Below, in pieces: positions 11,718 through 22,883 of a DNA stretch of 64,000 nucleotides. Below the pieces are notes generated by a model that worked only from the letters and a program-made list of their open reading frames with translations, was not told where the DNA came from and made no database searches. The stretch is from Apoderus coryli (taxonomy: Eukaryota > Arthropoda > Insecta > Coleoptera > Attelabidae). The position numbers and the translations under genes were made by a program. Position 1 is the stretch's first letter; every line of letters begins with the position of its first letter. The DNA is taken from the NCBI GenBank assembly GCA_911728435.2, contig OU452198.1:7970001-8034000 (forward strand). The letters are read 5' to 3'.

Positions 11718-12949
11718 AACGCCTAGCCAATCTTCGTTAACAGCAATTTTTTCTTTAAATTATGTTTTTTTATTTTTTACGTTTGTTAAACAGTTTTATC
11801 TTTAATAATTATTATAACTACGAAAAGATAAAAACCGACTAAAATTGCCATTCATTAACCACATCAAATACTAAAACAATAAATAGTCCAATTAATAACA
11901 TTGATAAATACGAGACACACAAAATGCCAAAGCCAAAATTGCCGATGCAATGTTTCAATTTTCAAGTGAGAGCCGATTCATATATAAACCAGCTTTAACA
12001 AGTCAATTGGTATATTATTTCGGTACAGTGGATGGCACAGAAGAACCGCCTCTATCACCATGTGCTGTTAGAGCGTTTTTCCAACACGCCGGGCGTGTGA
12101 TTTATCTGCTGCGAACTGTCAATTTCAGGTAGTGAGAGAACGCGCGCGATTTTCATCGGAAACCGTGTTGTATGTAGTAGATAGGCTCCATCAGTAAATA
12201 TTGTGTATGTGAGTGTAATAAAATGCCTATGATACATATTATACCAGATTGTTTATTGGGTTATTATTTGGTTTCGACTCGAGTACTTTGATTTGATTTA
12301 TTTGATGATGAAATAAATACTTCATTTTTAAAAGATGCGCATAATTTTTTCAATGTGACAGTGCTTTGGTATCGAATTTACCAAAAGATCATACACAGAT
12401 AAGCCAACTATATTTTATCTTTTTCGATAGCTAAAAACATGTAGATGTTTTTTAATTAATCTGCACAAAAAATATTTTTGACAAACCGTCGATTTAAATA
12501 AAAGTGTTGTTAATATTTTAGATTTAATGAAGATTTAAAGGGCTACCGCTCCAGCCATTACCAGATTTCTTGTACTTTAAATTTTACTTTTAATAAGGTG
12601 CCTTATTTTTAATAAAAATTCACCAAAAAATCCTCAAAAGGAGACTAAATTAAAAAAATATTATAAATATTCAACTTCAAGGTGACACTTTCCCAAAAAA
12701 TCTTAAAACTTCGAATATCTTGAAAAGATTCCACTTTGGACCAGGGTACTATATAGTCAAATTGACTTCTTATGACTCCTGCTATCACGTCCTAAAATAT
12801 GAACCAAAGAAATAATAAAAGAAGCGCCGCAATCACAAATTAGTACAAACAATCAAAATAATAGCAATAACAGTCGTAATTGTGGAAAATGCTATATATT
12901 AGCAGAAAAAAAATGCCGCAGGCAAAATTTACTACAAATGTCATTAATA
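11718..12949. other. no gene recognised; possible LTR-like segment
   Basis: Around 11940-12240 there is a more GC-balanced stretch with CATATATAAACC (TATA-like), a 60-codon frame and AATAAAATGCC (poly-A signal-like). This could be a solo LTR or a promoter, but no duplicate copy is present to test it. The remainder is AT-rich. Confidence 0.25.
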
Positions 12950-13600
12950 TAACGTGCCAAGGCCACGTTTTCTTTGGCGTTCCCAAACTATTTTAGTTTT
13001 GACCTTAGGATTTATCAACGGCCCTTAACACCGCATGATTGTCCGAACACATATTGGTCCCTTAATTGGTATAGGCCCTCAATATGTTTAGTGTTGGACA
13101 ATGGAAAATTGCACACTCCCAACCCTTCCGCTTGAGAATTTCTCGCCTCACTCCTACACAACTTCCATTTTCAGTCATCGACCGCTCTGTAAACCATGTA
13201 ATCGCTCTTAGTGTCTGTATGCCGTCTAGAATCAAAACTTCTCAGCCCATGATATGTACCTTGAAGTCTGCATTGAAACTTTGGGGGGGATAATATGGTC
13301 CATAGGCATGTCAATGATGCTGTCCCCAATTTTTGAACCTTTTTGTATAGTCTCAATGAGTGGGTACAGTTTCCATCAGCCGTCGCAGTCTAGGCTCTCG
13401 GCTGAGAAAGCAAGAATCTGTATCCTGTCCAACTGAAACATAAGTGTTTCTTGTGCGCTATCTTTAGTTCTTTTAAAATGTCCATACCAAGTAAGCTTTG
13501 GGACTGTGTTTGCTTTCTCCGTGTGAAGGCGAGTGTCGCCGCCTTTGATGGGTTTATTTTTAGGCCCTGTTATTTATATTGTATTGATAAATTTGTCACG
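12950..13600 (-). pseudogene. LINE RT C-terminus plus RNase H relic
   Basis: On the minus strand, GLKINPSKAATLAFTRRK (about 13570-13515) is the post-palm segment of a LINE RT of the kind with ..NP.KT....FTRR. Further downstream, ITWFTERSMTENGSCVGV (about 13200-13150) fits the start of a retroelement RNase H domain, whose usual opening is ..YTDGS....G.GVG: the catalytic Asp of TDGS reads Glu here and the Gly reads Arg. CSDNHAVLRAV (about 13050-13010) fits the later D-S/N-..A..A motif. Frame changes and stops are frequent. RNase H points to the R1/I/jockey side of LINE diversity and distinguishes it from the 10.3-kb LINE. Confidence 0.5.
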
Positions 13601-14288
13601 GACTATATCATCTCCAAAGGTCAAAACCCAAAAGTCTCCACTGTGCAGAAATCATATTACTGTTGCACATTTTAAGACGATTTTCGCCTCTCCTAAATTC
13701 AAACGATATCTTCAAGAAAACTGCTAAACAGATGTTATGAAAACGTTTGTTTTGTTTAGAGATGTATTTTTTGACATCCAGTATGGCATTAGTACTACAT
13801 TTATTTTATTTTATTCTGTTTAAAAAAATTGTACAATAAATTACATGTAGAAAACCTGTATGGAAACAAATTGATGGAATTCAACAGGTCTAAAACGAGG
13901 CAAAAAATGAATAGAAGCGATATTCAATAACCAGTTACCCATCCCAGGGAACAATTGACAGAGGAATCCATTAATCAAATTTTTCCGTTCAGCCAATCAT
14001 ACAAAAAGCTCGTTGGAAAGCGATAAAAAATGTTGAAAACATGAAAAAGAATCGACAGAAATTGCTGTTTTAAGTCAATTTGATGAAAACGAATGGTATG
14101 AATGAATCTACTTGTTGATGGTTATTTGGCTAAATTTTATTTAGCACAAAAAATATAAAATAAAATACGAGAGATAAAAAAGTTGTAGCTTTAGTTGCTT
14201 AATCAATAATTTTTGCTTCCTATTTCTAGCAACAACGCTCCAAATTTTAAAGAAATCAGTAAGGAAATACCTATGTTGGATTTTAATT
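13601..14288. other. no gene recognised
   Basis: AT-rich, with a segment at 14210-14280 (CTCCAAATTTTAAAGAAATC) that recurs loosely near 53800, suggesting an unidentified dispersed repeat. Confidence 0.3.
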
Positions 14289-14506
14289 GTTAGTAAAGCA
14301 CATCCCATACATAATTGTATCTTGTATCATCTAGTTGCATATATCAAGGTAGTCATGTCAACATAAGATGTATACAAAAATAGAATTGTCAAATAAAATA
14401 TATAGACTTCACACGAATTTTGAATATTATTTCCATAATTATAACAAACGTTAGAAAAGATTTAAAAATAGAAATACAGTCCACTACAAAACATAAAACA
14501 AAAACA
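14289..14506 (+). repeat. putative BEL/Pao 5' LTR (approximate)
   Basis: The stretch ends in ...AAAACA at 14506, directly before the BEL-type TTTTGGTCCTTCGAGCCGG motif. A TGTTAGTAAAG near 14289 could be the LTR start. No 3' LTR survives in the window, so the left boundary is a guess. Confidence 0.35.
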
Positions 14507-14817
14507 TTTTGGTCCTTCGAGCCGGATATTTTGACTGGTTAAACGAAGCAACGCACCCAAAACGACCCAAAAATTCGTAGCCGCAAAAGGACATAACCGA
14601 TTGGATAAGTGAGTCTTATTTATTTCATTTTCATCCATCCTTATTCTTATTTTCTTTAAAAAACGTTTCGACTTGGGTCAATGCAAATGCATATAAGTGA
14701 TATCTCAATTTCATTACCATTACCACTCATTTGTTCGAACAAAATAAACTGTTGGGTATTTAGTATTTATTTGTGATTCATTACTTTATTTTATGACATA
14801 ACTTTTAAAGAAAAATT

Positions 14818-16345
14818 ATGGCAACTCACGACTTAGAAACGTTTAAACATCAATGAGGATCTCTAAAATCAAAGGTTACACATCTTAAAAAATTTCTAAG
14901 CTCTATTGAAACTAATTTTCCTGACAAAATCACTGACGTTGAAGTAGTATTTCAACTTGAGGAGCGTTATGATCGTTTTCGCTCAGTAATACAAGAATTT
15001 GAGCAAATTCAGGGTGAAATAGATCAAATCGCTACTGACTTGGATACGGAGGTCTTAGAGCGGAGTGATTTTGAAACAGAATACTATACTTTAAGTTCTA
15101 AAGCAAAGTATGTTTCGTCAAAAAATTCACACCATTCAGAAACGGTAAATATGAGTATCTCAGATAATGCTCAATCTGTGAGATTTCTCGGGGGTTCAAA
15201 CACAGATTACGATTCAAACATCAAGCTGCCTATAATTCAACTTCCTAAGTTTGACGGTAATTATGATAATTGGTTGGAGTTTAGGGATTCCTTTGATTCA
15301 TTGATATACAAAAATCAATCTATAAGCAACATACAAAAATTCCATTATTTGCGTGCAAGTTTATCACATGGTGCCTCGGAAATCATTGCTAGTTTAGAAT
15401 TTTATAGTGCAAATTATATAGTAGCTTGGAATTCAGTATGCAAACGTTACAATAATAATCGCATTTTAGTACAAAATCACGTTAAAGCCTTATTCAATCT
15501 CGACAAAATTCAGGAAGAATCTTCTTTAGGTCTCAGAAAAATTATTGACACTGTAGTTAAGCATCTAAGACCGTTAAAAATCCTCGAAGAACCTACACAA
15601 ACTTGGCATACTATTGTCATTCATCTTATCTCACTAAAACTCGACCCTATTACTTCTGGTGAATGGGAGCAAAAACGAGCCTCATTTCAGAAAACGACCT
15701 TAGGAAATCTACAGGATTTTTTAAAGGACCGTGCAGATTTATTGGAGTCAATCGAAAGTAATAACACATCGCAAAAACGTGTAGTCAAACCCAAGTTTGA
15801 AGCTAGAACGAAATCTATTGTTAATACTAAACTTGCCAGATTTGTAAAAGCGAGTACTGTATACAAGACTGCATAGACTTCAAAAAACTAAGCATAAATA
15901 ATCGTATGTCGGAGGCTACAAAAAGACATTTATGTATAAACTGCCTCAGGCCCGGACGCCTCGTGAAGCAGTGTCGATCCAGCTCTTGTAAAAATTGCAA
16001 AGGACGTCACAAAACACTGTTACATTTAAACATAATTGAAAGCTCAGAAAATTCCCCCGAGTTCAAGTCTGAGCCAGGAAAAGTTCAAGTGTCAATTCTC
16101 AAGTATTGCTGTCCACAGCCGTTATTCGCATATTTGACAAAAACAATAAACCTCATACAGCTAGGGCACTACTTGACGCAGGCAGTCAAAGCAGTTTTAT
16201 CACGTCAGAACTAGCCAATAGATTAAATCTGCAGCTGTCAAATATCGATATTAAAGTTTCTGGTTTAAATCAAACTCATTCAACCGCTAGATACAAAACT
16301 TGCTATACGTTGTTTATATCAAATTGGTTTAGAGTATCAAACTAG
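14818..16345 (+). pseudogene. BEL/Pao gag-protease, frameshifted
   Basis: ATG at 14818 starts a gag frame (MATHDLETFKH, then TGA at 14854-14856) that is otherwise open to 15876. It carries the BEL gag core KLPIIQLPKFDGNYDNWLEF (about 15220-15280), FHYLRASLSHGASEII and the late W..V..RY..... segment. After a frameshift, 15906-16010 encodes the cysteine knuckle CINCLRPG..VKQC....CKNCKGRHKTLLH. After another frameshift, 16106-16290 encodes the retropepsin-like ALLDAGSQSSFITSELANRL, with the catalytic Asp in a DAG triad. The element stops resembling BEL around 16300. With one stop and two frameshifts the polyprotein cannot be made. Confidence 0.85.
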
Positions 16346-16358
16346 TTCGCCATTAATT

Positions 16359-17850
16359 GAAGACCTCGGTGCAAAAACCGGACAAGTCCATATTTTATAA
16401 GTTTTGAGAAAATGAAAAAAACTTTTCAGTTTTTAAGTACTCTTTAATCAGAGATTACTACATGCTTTTTGTTGTTGATATTAAGGATACAAGCTATTGT
16501 GGAACATTAAACAACATTATTACAAAACACCTTATAAGCTATTGTTTTTTTAAAATATGGACTTGTGGTTTTTGCACCGAAAAAAAAAGTAGTTTTAATG
16601 TTTTTATTATGAAATAATGCAAATCAGTACAATGGAAAAACAGTAAATCTAAATAAATGAAGAATCGGACTCGTGGGCTGCATCTTCATCTATTACGTCT
16701 TCACCTGGTAATTCAACAGTCGGTTCTTCCCCAAATATTTCTTTGTAGTACCACTGATCTGCAGCTGGGACATATCTTGCGACAAGGGTTTTAACGTCTT
16801 TGGCCTTTTTTTCATTAAGAGGTAAAGGATACACTTGGGTCATTTTAGATGTTGGCAGTGACACAACTGCTCCAGGTTTTAATCCGGAATATTTAGTGAG
16901 AATTGGAAGCGCGGTAGAAAGGCTGCATTCAATAAAGTTAGATCCCTTTTTGTATTTGAATTAGCGATAAATCGAAATAAGAAATTTGGTCTTGTTTTCT
17001 GTGTTAGAAAAAGTTGTTTTAAACATTGGTTTAAAATGGTTAGTAAAGTCTCTAATCATATCTTGATTTACTTCCACTACTCGAAATTGTTTGGACTTGT
17101 TGCGTACTAACTGCTTCCACTCTTCTGTTACATGTATTCGTTTCTTTCTCCTTTTTGCCTTTTCTATTAATCCAAAAGAACGGTAGCAAGGCAGGAAACT
17201 GTGACCGGGCTCTGGATATTGGTGGATCACTCGTTTTATCTTGTTGTTTGTATTAACTAGTGTAAAGAGATACTTAACCACAGTTTGGTTCTTATTCTGC
17301 GCAAAAGCGTTTTCGGAAAACAAGTACAGGGTTGTTACAGTACCTGGCAAAAGCGTTTCAACGTAATGTTGAAGGAAACTAATTACCTCCTTGTTGCCCT
17401 TTCTTGACGTAACCTCATCATACATGAAGAATGTGGAGACTCCAGTTTTGCCCGAAAATATGCAAAAGTTGTATAGCCATACTTGGCGTTTATAAAAAAG
17501 TCGGAAGACGACATCGTAATTTCGCGCTAATATAATAACATAGAACGCTTAACACGAATAAACTGAACAAATATAACCGCGAAGGCACCGTATAATGATA
17601 TATTGTGCGCCTCCCCATATAGTCTTGTCCCTACCACTTTTTTTGTGTCGGAGCAAAAACCGGACAAGTCCTGGACCTGCAACCAAGAATGCGATCGGAC
17701 AAGTCCTTAACTGTTATATGAACGTTATTCTGATGTGGACTTGGCGGATTCTTGTACCAATCAATCGGCAATACATTAATACATCAATGTAACAAAAAAA
17801 GCAAATTTTGCCAAAAAGTGGACTTGTCCGGTTTTTGCACCGAGGTCTTC
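16359..17850 (-). mobile_element. 1.49-kb Sola-like DNA transposon inserted in BEL
   Basis: A 32-bp perfect terminal inverted repeat (GAAGACCTCGGTGCAAAAAC at 16359, then CGGACAAGTCCA to 16390; complement at 17819-17850) is flanked by a 4-bp AATT duplication (16355-16358 and 17851-17854). The duplication is confirmed because removing the element restores a continuous BEL RT. Degenerate internal copies of the ACCGGACAAGTCC motif sit near 17655 and 17690. Inside, on the minus strand, lies a transposase relic. Four-bp duplications and the GQNKN-like transposase motif suggest Sola; other 4-bp-TSD superfamilies (Chapaev, Academ) remain possible. Confidence 0.8.
16649..17520 (-). pseudogene. Sola-like transposase, C-terminal two thirds
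   Basis: Minus-strand frame open from about 17516 gives DVVFRLFYKRQVWLYNFCIF, then MYDEVTSRKGNKEVISFL, then FSENAFAQNKNQTVVKYL (position of the family's S/D-N-x-x-GQNKN box), then PEPGHSFLPCYRSFGLIEK, HVTEEWKQLV, and a lysine-rich stretch. A frameshift near 16960 continues into GSNFIECSLSTALPI and LPLNEKKAKDVKTLVARYVP..QWYYKEIF, with an acidic tail ending at 16649. I know this arrangement from uncharacterised arthropod transposases, often placed in Sola. The Asp and Gly usual in the box read Glu and Ala here, which may be inactivating. The N-terminal third is missing, replaced by ~300 bp with repeated end motifs. Confidence 0.65.
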
Positions 17851-18030
17851 AATTTCAGACATCATTAAAAATCATTTTTATGTTGACGATTTTATAAGTG
17901 GTTCTGATACTGTAGATGAAGCAATTTTTATAGCTACCAGCCTGTATAATATTTTACTAAAATATGGGTTTAAACTTCGAAAATGGATATCAAATTCACA
18001 AGACATCTTAACAAAAACAATCTAACTTAA
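17851..18030 (+). pseudogene. BEL/Pao RT fragment with YVDD box
   Basis: Continuation of the interrupted BEL RT: SDIIKNHFYVDDFISGSD (about 17857-17910), TVDEAIFIATSLYNILLKYG and FKLRKWISNS. YVDD is the catalytic pair of RT; the L/F-x-L-x-KW-x-SN that follows is the BEL-type motif downstream. The reading frame decays after about 18020. Confidence 0.8.
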
Positions 18031-19117
18031 TTAAAAAAAACCGTTATTTACATAAAAACTTTAACACCTATCTTGGAAACACCGCGTCCTTTTGAAACAC
18101 CCTGTATAACGATGACCATGTGATATACCATAATAGTTGTTTCAGTAAAGTTCAATGAATTATCCGTTGATAAAGTCTTTTATTACACATTTAAATTCTT
18201 CGTTACAAGTATTTGATTAAGATTTTATATTGTGATGAACAAACACAAAAGGTAATATTAAGATATATTTATAGTTGTACCGGTTCTAAATAAATGTTGT
18301 GTAACGCATCCAAAGACATATTATAAGTTGTTTCCTAGTTTAATTTCAAATTAAACAAAGGGAAATATATATTATATACATGTCGTTTTTATATACGATG
18401 CCTGTACGTATTTATATGCAAACAACAATTAACCGTATTTCTTGAAGTTTAACAACAGGTAATTATTTGTTGTAAACTATACCTATACGTATATTGCTTT
18501 AAGTTGAGATTTTACACAAACTGATAATATAGTGGAAAAATAATAAACAATCCAAAAGGAAACGTATAAATTGGTCCTAAGTTCACTAAAGAGTTAAACA
18601 TGTTAAAGTTAAACTAACTCCAAGTTGGAAAAAGTACAGATATTTTACTCTGGTTTATTTCTACTTACTTTTCAATATTTACAATTTTAATCGAATTATA
18701 ATAATAATTATTCGAATTATAATCGCTTGGCTATACTACACATAACAACGAAAGTGACGATAAAACCATTGTTTTGTTTTGTGATTGTCAGTTGTCGAAT
18801 ATAACAGGTGTTCCAGTAAGAGTTTCCGTTTTTTTTTCGAATAAAACGAAAAGCTAATAAGAAAAAAAAATGTGCTACACAAAAACTAACAAAAACTGGA
18901 GTTTTTTAGGTTTTTTTCCAATAACTCGAAAAATATACCGTTTTGAAAGAAACTGTTAGAATACAAAAATAAACTACAATAAATTCTCTACAAATTAGGT
19001 ATTTTAGATTTTTTTGTTTAAATAAACGGTTTCGCCACTAGAGAGCCCTGAAATTCGACCAATTTTCCATAGTTGAATAAAAACGGTTGTGTCGCCCGAA
19101 AACTTTCCCGACATTAT
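18031..19117. other. repeat ends and AT-rich sequence
   Basis: A CACCCTGTATAAC end near 18100 and an ACAGGTGTTCCAGTAAG end near 18803 suggest MITE relics. 19062-19115 (CGGTTGTGTCGCCCGAAAAC, then TTTCCCGAC) belongs to the repeat also found at 33.9-34.1 kb and 39.3-39.5 kb. No coding. Confidence 0.35.
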
Positions 19118-19395
19118 TTTCATTATTTCCAATAAACTAAAGTAACAATCTAACTTTATTCACAAATTAGAAAAAAAATATTGCCCCACTTGGGATTCGA
19201 ACACAGATCCTTCCACATGCGAAGCGCAAGCTCTATTAATGACGCCAAATACCCTTTATCAAATGATTTTATTATATTCTAATAGGATTTATAGGTTCCA
19301 ACAACCTAACTGGTGAAATTTTAAACGCAATTTTCTCGTGAATTATGAGGGCAAATATCAAAAGTAACCTATAGCCTTCTACCGAGGTTAGTTTT
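19118..19395 (-). repeat. tRNA-like dispersed repeat, copy 1
   Basis: About 275 bp shared with 38993-39272 at roughly 80 percent by eye. On the minus strand it contains a near-canonical RNA polymerase III B box (GTTCGAATCCC at about 19190-19203) preceded by a GATAGAGC-like A-box region, as in a tRNA-derived SINE. The similarity extends ~150 bp upstream of the A box, so the tRNA-like part is internal and not at the 5' end of the repeat. Confidence 0.55.
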
Positions 19396-19599
19396 AAGAT
19401 AAATATTGATTTATGTGAAGTTTTGATTCAAGTTATGTATTCAGAGTAACTCCAAATATATGTTCTATTTTTTTATAATGCGATGTATGCAAAAATAAAG
19501 TGTTTTTTAAATATCGCAAGTTTTTATTTTTGGGCACTTAGCACGTTTGAAATTTCTAGTCTTCAATTATCATACGTGAAAAACAATATCGCGACTTCT

Positions 19600-19860
19600 C
19601 CGACAGGACCCAACTCTTCTGCCAAAATTTACGATCACATCTGAGCACATATTTTGTGTGGTGTTATCTCATGAATAATGCGTAGAATCTGATTTTTCAA
19701 TTCTGGAATAGTTTGGGGATTGTTGACTTTGTTAGTTTTAATGCAACCGCACAAAAAGAAGTCAAACGCCGAACACAAAATGTAAGCTGCCCATTTCTCG
19801 AAAGAAGTCGACCCTCAAAAATGTTTGCAATAAGTTAAAATTTTCCCTTGCTGTATGACA
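19600..19860 (-). pseudogene. Tc3-like transposase C-terminus relic
   Basis: Minus strand reads AFDFFLCGCIKTNKVNNPQT (the third-acid block, usually D-F-F-L-W-G), followed by IPELKNQILRIIHEITPHKIC. The same C-terminal plan is seen at 1165-1302, 22330-22480 and 34125-34275, but the copies are too diverged to be one family. Confidence 0.6.
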
Positions 19861-19879
19861 CGTTGTTGGAACCATAGAT

Positions 19880-20802
19880 TGTCAAGATTCATAGTCATCA
19901 TTTTAGGCAACAAAAAGTTAGGAATCATTAACGCAAAAGCGTTCTATACGTTCAATCACGAAATGTTGCAATCTATGCTTCATTATGTTGGCTTATCTCA
20001 AAACACGTTAAATCTGATTTCCCATTATATAAAAGACAGAAAACAGGCAGTGAACTGTCTTAGCAGTATTTCAATATAGAAACGCGTTACTAAAGGTGTT
20101 CCGCAGGGATCTGTATTGGCACGTTTATTCATTATACTTCTAATTTTACATATGCCTTTGTCTCCTGTGATCAACACTATTAGGCCGATGATTTGCAATT
20201 AAGCTTATCGTTTCATTCAAGTGAGTCCTTGCAAGCGGTCGCTGCAATTAATTCTGATTTGCACTCATTATGTGAGTATTCTAGAATTCCCAGTTTGAAG
20301 CTTAACCCAAACAAATCTACAGCCATAATCTTTGGAAGAAAGAATAACGGAGAGCGGTTTCTGTATAGGTTTCGGGACCGAATTATTATTGAGGACTCCC
20401 CCCTACGGTTAGAGCCTACAGTGAAAAATCGCGGTTTGCTATTGGACACAGATTTCAGATTTACTGACCATGTAAATCGCTCGGTTCGATTGGGATTTAT
20501 GAACTTAAAGCTGATATTCCAACACAGGCTTGTCCTTACCCAAGAATGAAACTTTGTGAAGCGATGGCCATATTTGGCATAAGGAGAACTCAAAGAATAA
20601 GACACACACTCTTAATTGTATCTAATAATGTTCTATGTGTAAATCTATTGTGTAATGTGTGCGGATTTATTGAAGAAAACGTGCTGGAATATGTTTATGA
20701 TGAAAATCTTAAAATAAAGTGTGGCATCACTCAATTTCTCATCTTTTCGTGCTTGTTGTCAGATTTTGAATGAACTGAATTGAATGAAATAAAAATTATT
20801 AG
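19880..20802 (+). pseudogene. LINE (jockey-like) RT relic
   Basis: Plus-strand motifs in order: LGIINAKAFYTFNHEML (first-Asp block with Asp reading Asn), LISHYIKDRKQAVNCLSSIS, then TKGVPQGSVLARLF (about 20090-20130), a broken YADDLQLSLSFHSSESL (about 20185-20230, first residues decayed), SLKLNPNKSTAIIFGRK (about 20293-20343) and NRGLLLDTDFRFTDHVN (about 20427-20475). The copy breaks off near 20545. The tail GAATTGAATGAAATAAAAATTATTAG at about 20775-20801 (given here only to mark the end type) is typical of a jockey-like 3' end, so the RT C-terminus is deleted but the 3' end survives. Confidence 0.75.
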
Positions 20803-21179
20803 CAAAAATTATTTTAACAAAAATAACATAAAAGAAACTTGGGGAAATAAAGTTTATGTTTAATGAAGCATCTGCGCGTGTATCGGGTGTAAATAGATTT
20901 CGGATTAATTATGGTATTGCGCGAATAATGAGTAAGAGGTGTAGGATAGCGTTAATTTCAGCCGAGTATTGTTAGTAGGTATGTTATTGGAGCGAGTGGA
21001 TTCTATAAGAATAACACACAAATCTGTTTTCTTTTCCAATGGCTTTACTTTAATGAAAAAAGTGACGATTTGGGAACTATTTTAAAAATAAGATAAGAGC
21101 GTTTTATTATAATTATTTTTTGTTTTGTTATTCATGTATAGTTACTCTGTTATTATTGTATTGTTTATTATTGTATATC
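20803..21179. other. no gene recognised
   Basis: AT-rich; the last part is probably 3' UTR of the LINE whose tail follows. Confidence 0.3.
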
Positions 21180-21275
21180 GCTGTGGTTAGCTGAACAGAC
21201 GGCTACAGCTATTAAGCTATAGCTGAACTGAAACGAGCCCAATTAAGAATAAAGGCCCTTATTATTATTATTATG
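21180..21275 (+). repeat. LINE 3' end with (ATT)n tail
   Basis: TTAGCTGAACAGACGGCTAC at about 21188 followed by AATAAAGGCCCTTATTATT. The same 3' end recurs at 28993-29130 (TTAGCTGAACAGGCGGCTAC ... AATAAAGGTCTTTATTATT). Two independent insertions of one LINE family, both heavily 5'-truncated. Confidence 0.65.
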
Positions 21276-21329
21276 CGGCAACGCTCATTATTCACTGTAA
21301 CAGCTTGTCCATCTTCATTCTCACGTGTA

Positions 21330-21725
21330 TTGGCATAGCCGCTCTACTGAAAATGAGCTTCGTCGTTGAAGATTACCTTCTGAAACACGTCGCTTCCTAT
21401 GATAAGCTGGTTTTAATTCTTGGGTCAGATGAATCTTGTACAGGTGGAGAGCCAAGTCTTTTTTGTAAAATTCTCCAAGTGGCGGTCTTGCTAATACCCA
21501 ATTTCTGCTAACGCCGCGCCGTCTAACCGCTGTACGCAGTGCAGCCCCACTTTGACGGACGGCCTCAGCGTAAACGAGCTGGTACTCTCACATCTTTCGC
21601 ACAATATTGCGAATAGTTTTTTCCCATGGACGAGTTGTACACTGAAAGCACCTAAAATACGGAGACTGTGAGATGAATTTCGCCTCAAAGCCACAGTTTC
21701 CTGCAATACGATAGTTGCTCTATTT
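21330..21725 (-). pseudogene. Tc3-like transposase N-terminal half relic
   Basis: Minus strand: VRQSGAALRTAVRRRGVSRN (about 21560-21500), then the second helix-turn-helix ARPPLGEFYKKDLALHLYKI, then HLTQELKPAYHRKRR and a first-Asp block NDEAHF (about 21355-21340). This is the conserved LHxYKIxLTQELKPxDHxxRRxF segment of the arthropod Tc3-like family that also supplies the relics at 585 and 22092. The frame shifts twice. The catalytic C-terminus is absent. Confidence 0.6.
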
Positions 21726-22091
21726 CACAAAATAAGACTAATTAGCCTGCAGCTTTACATATTATAAATGTATTTTTAAAATTAATGAAATCCTGCTGAA
21801 CTCTACGCTTAGATAGACGATGTTTATCAGTTAATTTTATTTAAATTATGTGAGCAAATGAATGAACAAATAAAATTCTTCTTGTTTAATGTTTAAAGTG
21901 CCTCGTTTTAAAATGGAGTACCTACACATTTTGTGTTTCACTATTGGAGGTAGGTACAGAATAATTTATTGTAGAGTATGCGATTATCATCGTTAATGTA
22001 TTTTATTTTGTAGGAAAATTGTATTTGCATGAGAACCGTTTTGTTACATCCTCCTATGTTAGTTTTTTTTTAATTTATTAATTTTTTTTTA
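21726..22091. other. no clear feature
   Basis: AT-rich flank of the next element. Confidence 0.3.
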
Positions 22092-22664
22092 TACAGGGTG
22101 TTAAAACTAAAACTAAACGAAGCAAGAGCCGCTGTACCCGTCAATGGTGAGCGCTATCGCAGCATGTTGGAAGATTTTCTCTTTTCCCGAATGGAAGAGA
22201 AGACATCGGCGGCATTTGGTTCCAGCAGGACGGCGCCACGTGCCACACAGCCAACGTTACAATCGAACTTTTGCGCGGTACCTTCAAAAATCGCATAATT
22301 AGCCGAAATGGCGATATTAACTGGCCGTTTCGCAGCTGCGATTTGACTGCGTTGGACTACTTTTTGTGGGGAACTGTCAAGGATAAATGCTACGTCAACC
22401 AATCAGAGATGATTCACGACCTAAAGCACGAGATTGAAGTCGCCATTGCAGCCATTGTGGGCCACATCATCGAAAATGTCATGAAAAATTGGGTCGACAG
22501 AATGGGCTACTGCAAAGCCAGCCGGGGCAGCCATATGAATGAAGTAGTCTTCCACTATTAAACGGCAATATTGATATACCATAAAAAATAAATATTTGAA
22601 AACTATCCACCCGTCTTTTTTTATAGCAATTCTAAAATGCAACTTTTTCGTGGGACACCCGTTA
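22092..22664 (+). mobile_element. Tc1/mariner-superfamily element, 5'-deleted, coding relic
   Basis: TACAGGGTGTT at 22092 and GGGACACCCGTTA ending at 22664 are the two ends of a 573-bp deletion derivative. The residual transposase (frames from 22098 to 22561) reads AAVPVNGERYRSMLEDF, GIWFQQDGATCHT (second catalytic Asp), KNRIISRNGDINWPFRSCDL, then TALDYFLWGTVKDK (third acid) and a terminal RMGYCKASRGSHMNEVVFHY before the stop at 22559-22561. Only two frame changes are needed, so it is one of the younger relics. The first-Asp half has been deleted. This element shows that TACAGGGTG-type ends belong to Tc1/mariner-like transposons here, which helps interpret the many coding-free elements with similar ends. 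Confidence 0.75.
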
Positions 22665-22883
22665 CATTGTGTAATAATATATTACATTATGCAATTTTTT
22701 GGGTTTGCAAATTTATGTTGGTATTTTTTTATAAGAAACAATATGTAACTTTCAATTGTTTATTATTTTCATTCATGGCCTATGCATTTAATTTTAGAAA
22801 ATTGGCATTTTTTGCGTGTTTCGGATAAAAGGTGCATACTATTATATAAAAGTAAAAACAGACACATTTATAGTCTATAAATA

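Larger units (their letters stand above)
14507..18030 (+). mobile_element. BEL/Pao LTR retrotransposon, internally deleted and interrupted
   Basis: The sequence TTTTGGTCCTTCGAGCCGG at 14507-14525 is the characteristic junction of BEL/Pao elements just inside the 5' LTR. Behind it lie gag, a cysteine-rich knuckle, an aspartic protease and a fragment of RT in the right order on the plus strand. A Sola-like DNA transposon (16359-17850) interrupts the RT. Removing it mentally joins ...CLYQIGLEYQTSSPLI to SDIIKNHFYVDDF, a proper BEL RT segment around the YVDD catalytic box. Between protease and RT a large part is missing (an older internal deletion near 16300). RNase H, integrase and the 3' LTR are absent. 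Confidence 0.85.

Noticed and set aside
11940..12240. solo LTR
   Set aside because: TATA-like and poly-A-like words only; no second copy, no TG...CA ends or target duplication found.
19192..19260. possible tRNA gene on the minus strand (also at 39085-39145)
   Set aside because: B box is good but no anticodon stem or matching acceptor stem forms; both copies lie in a dispersed repeat.
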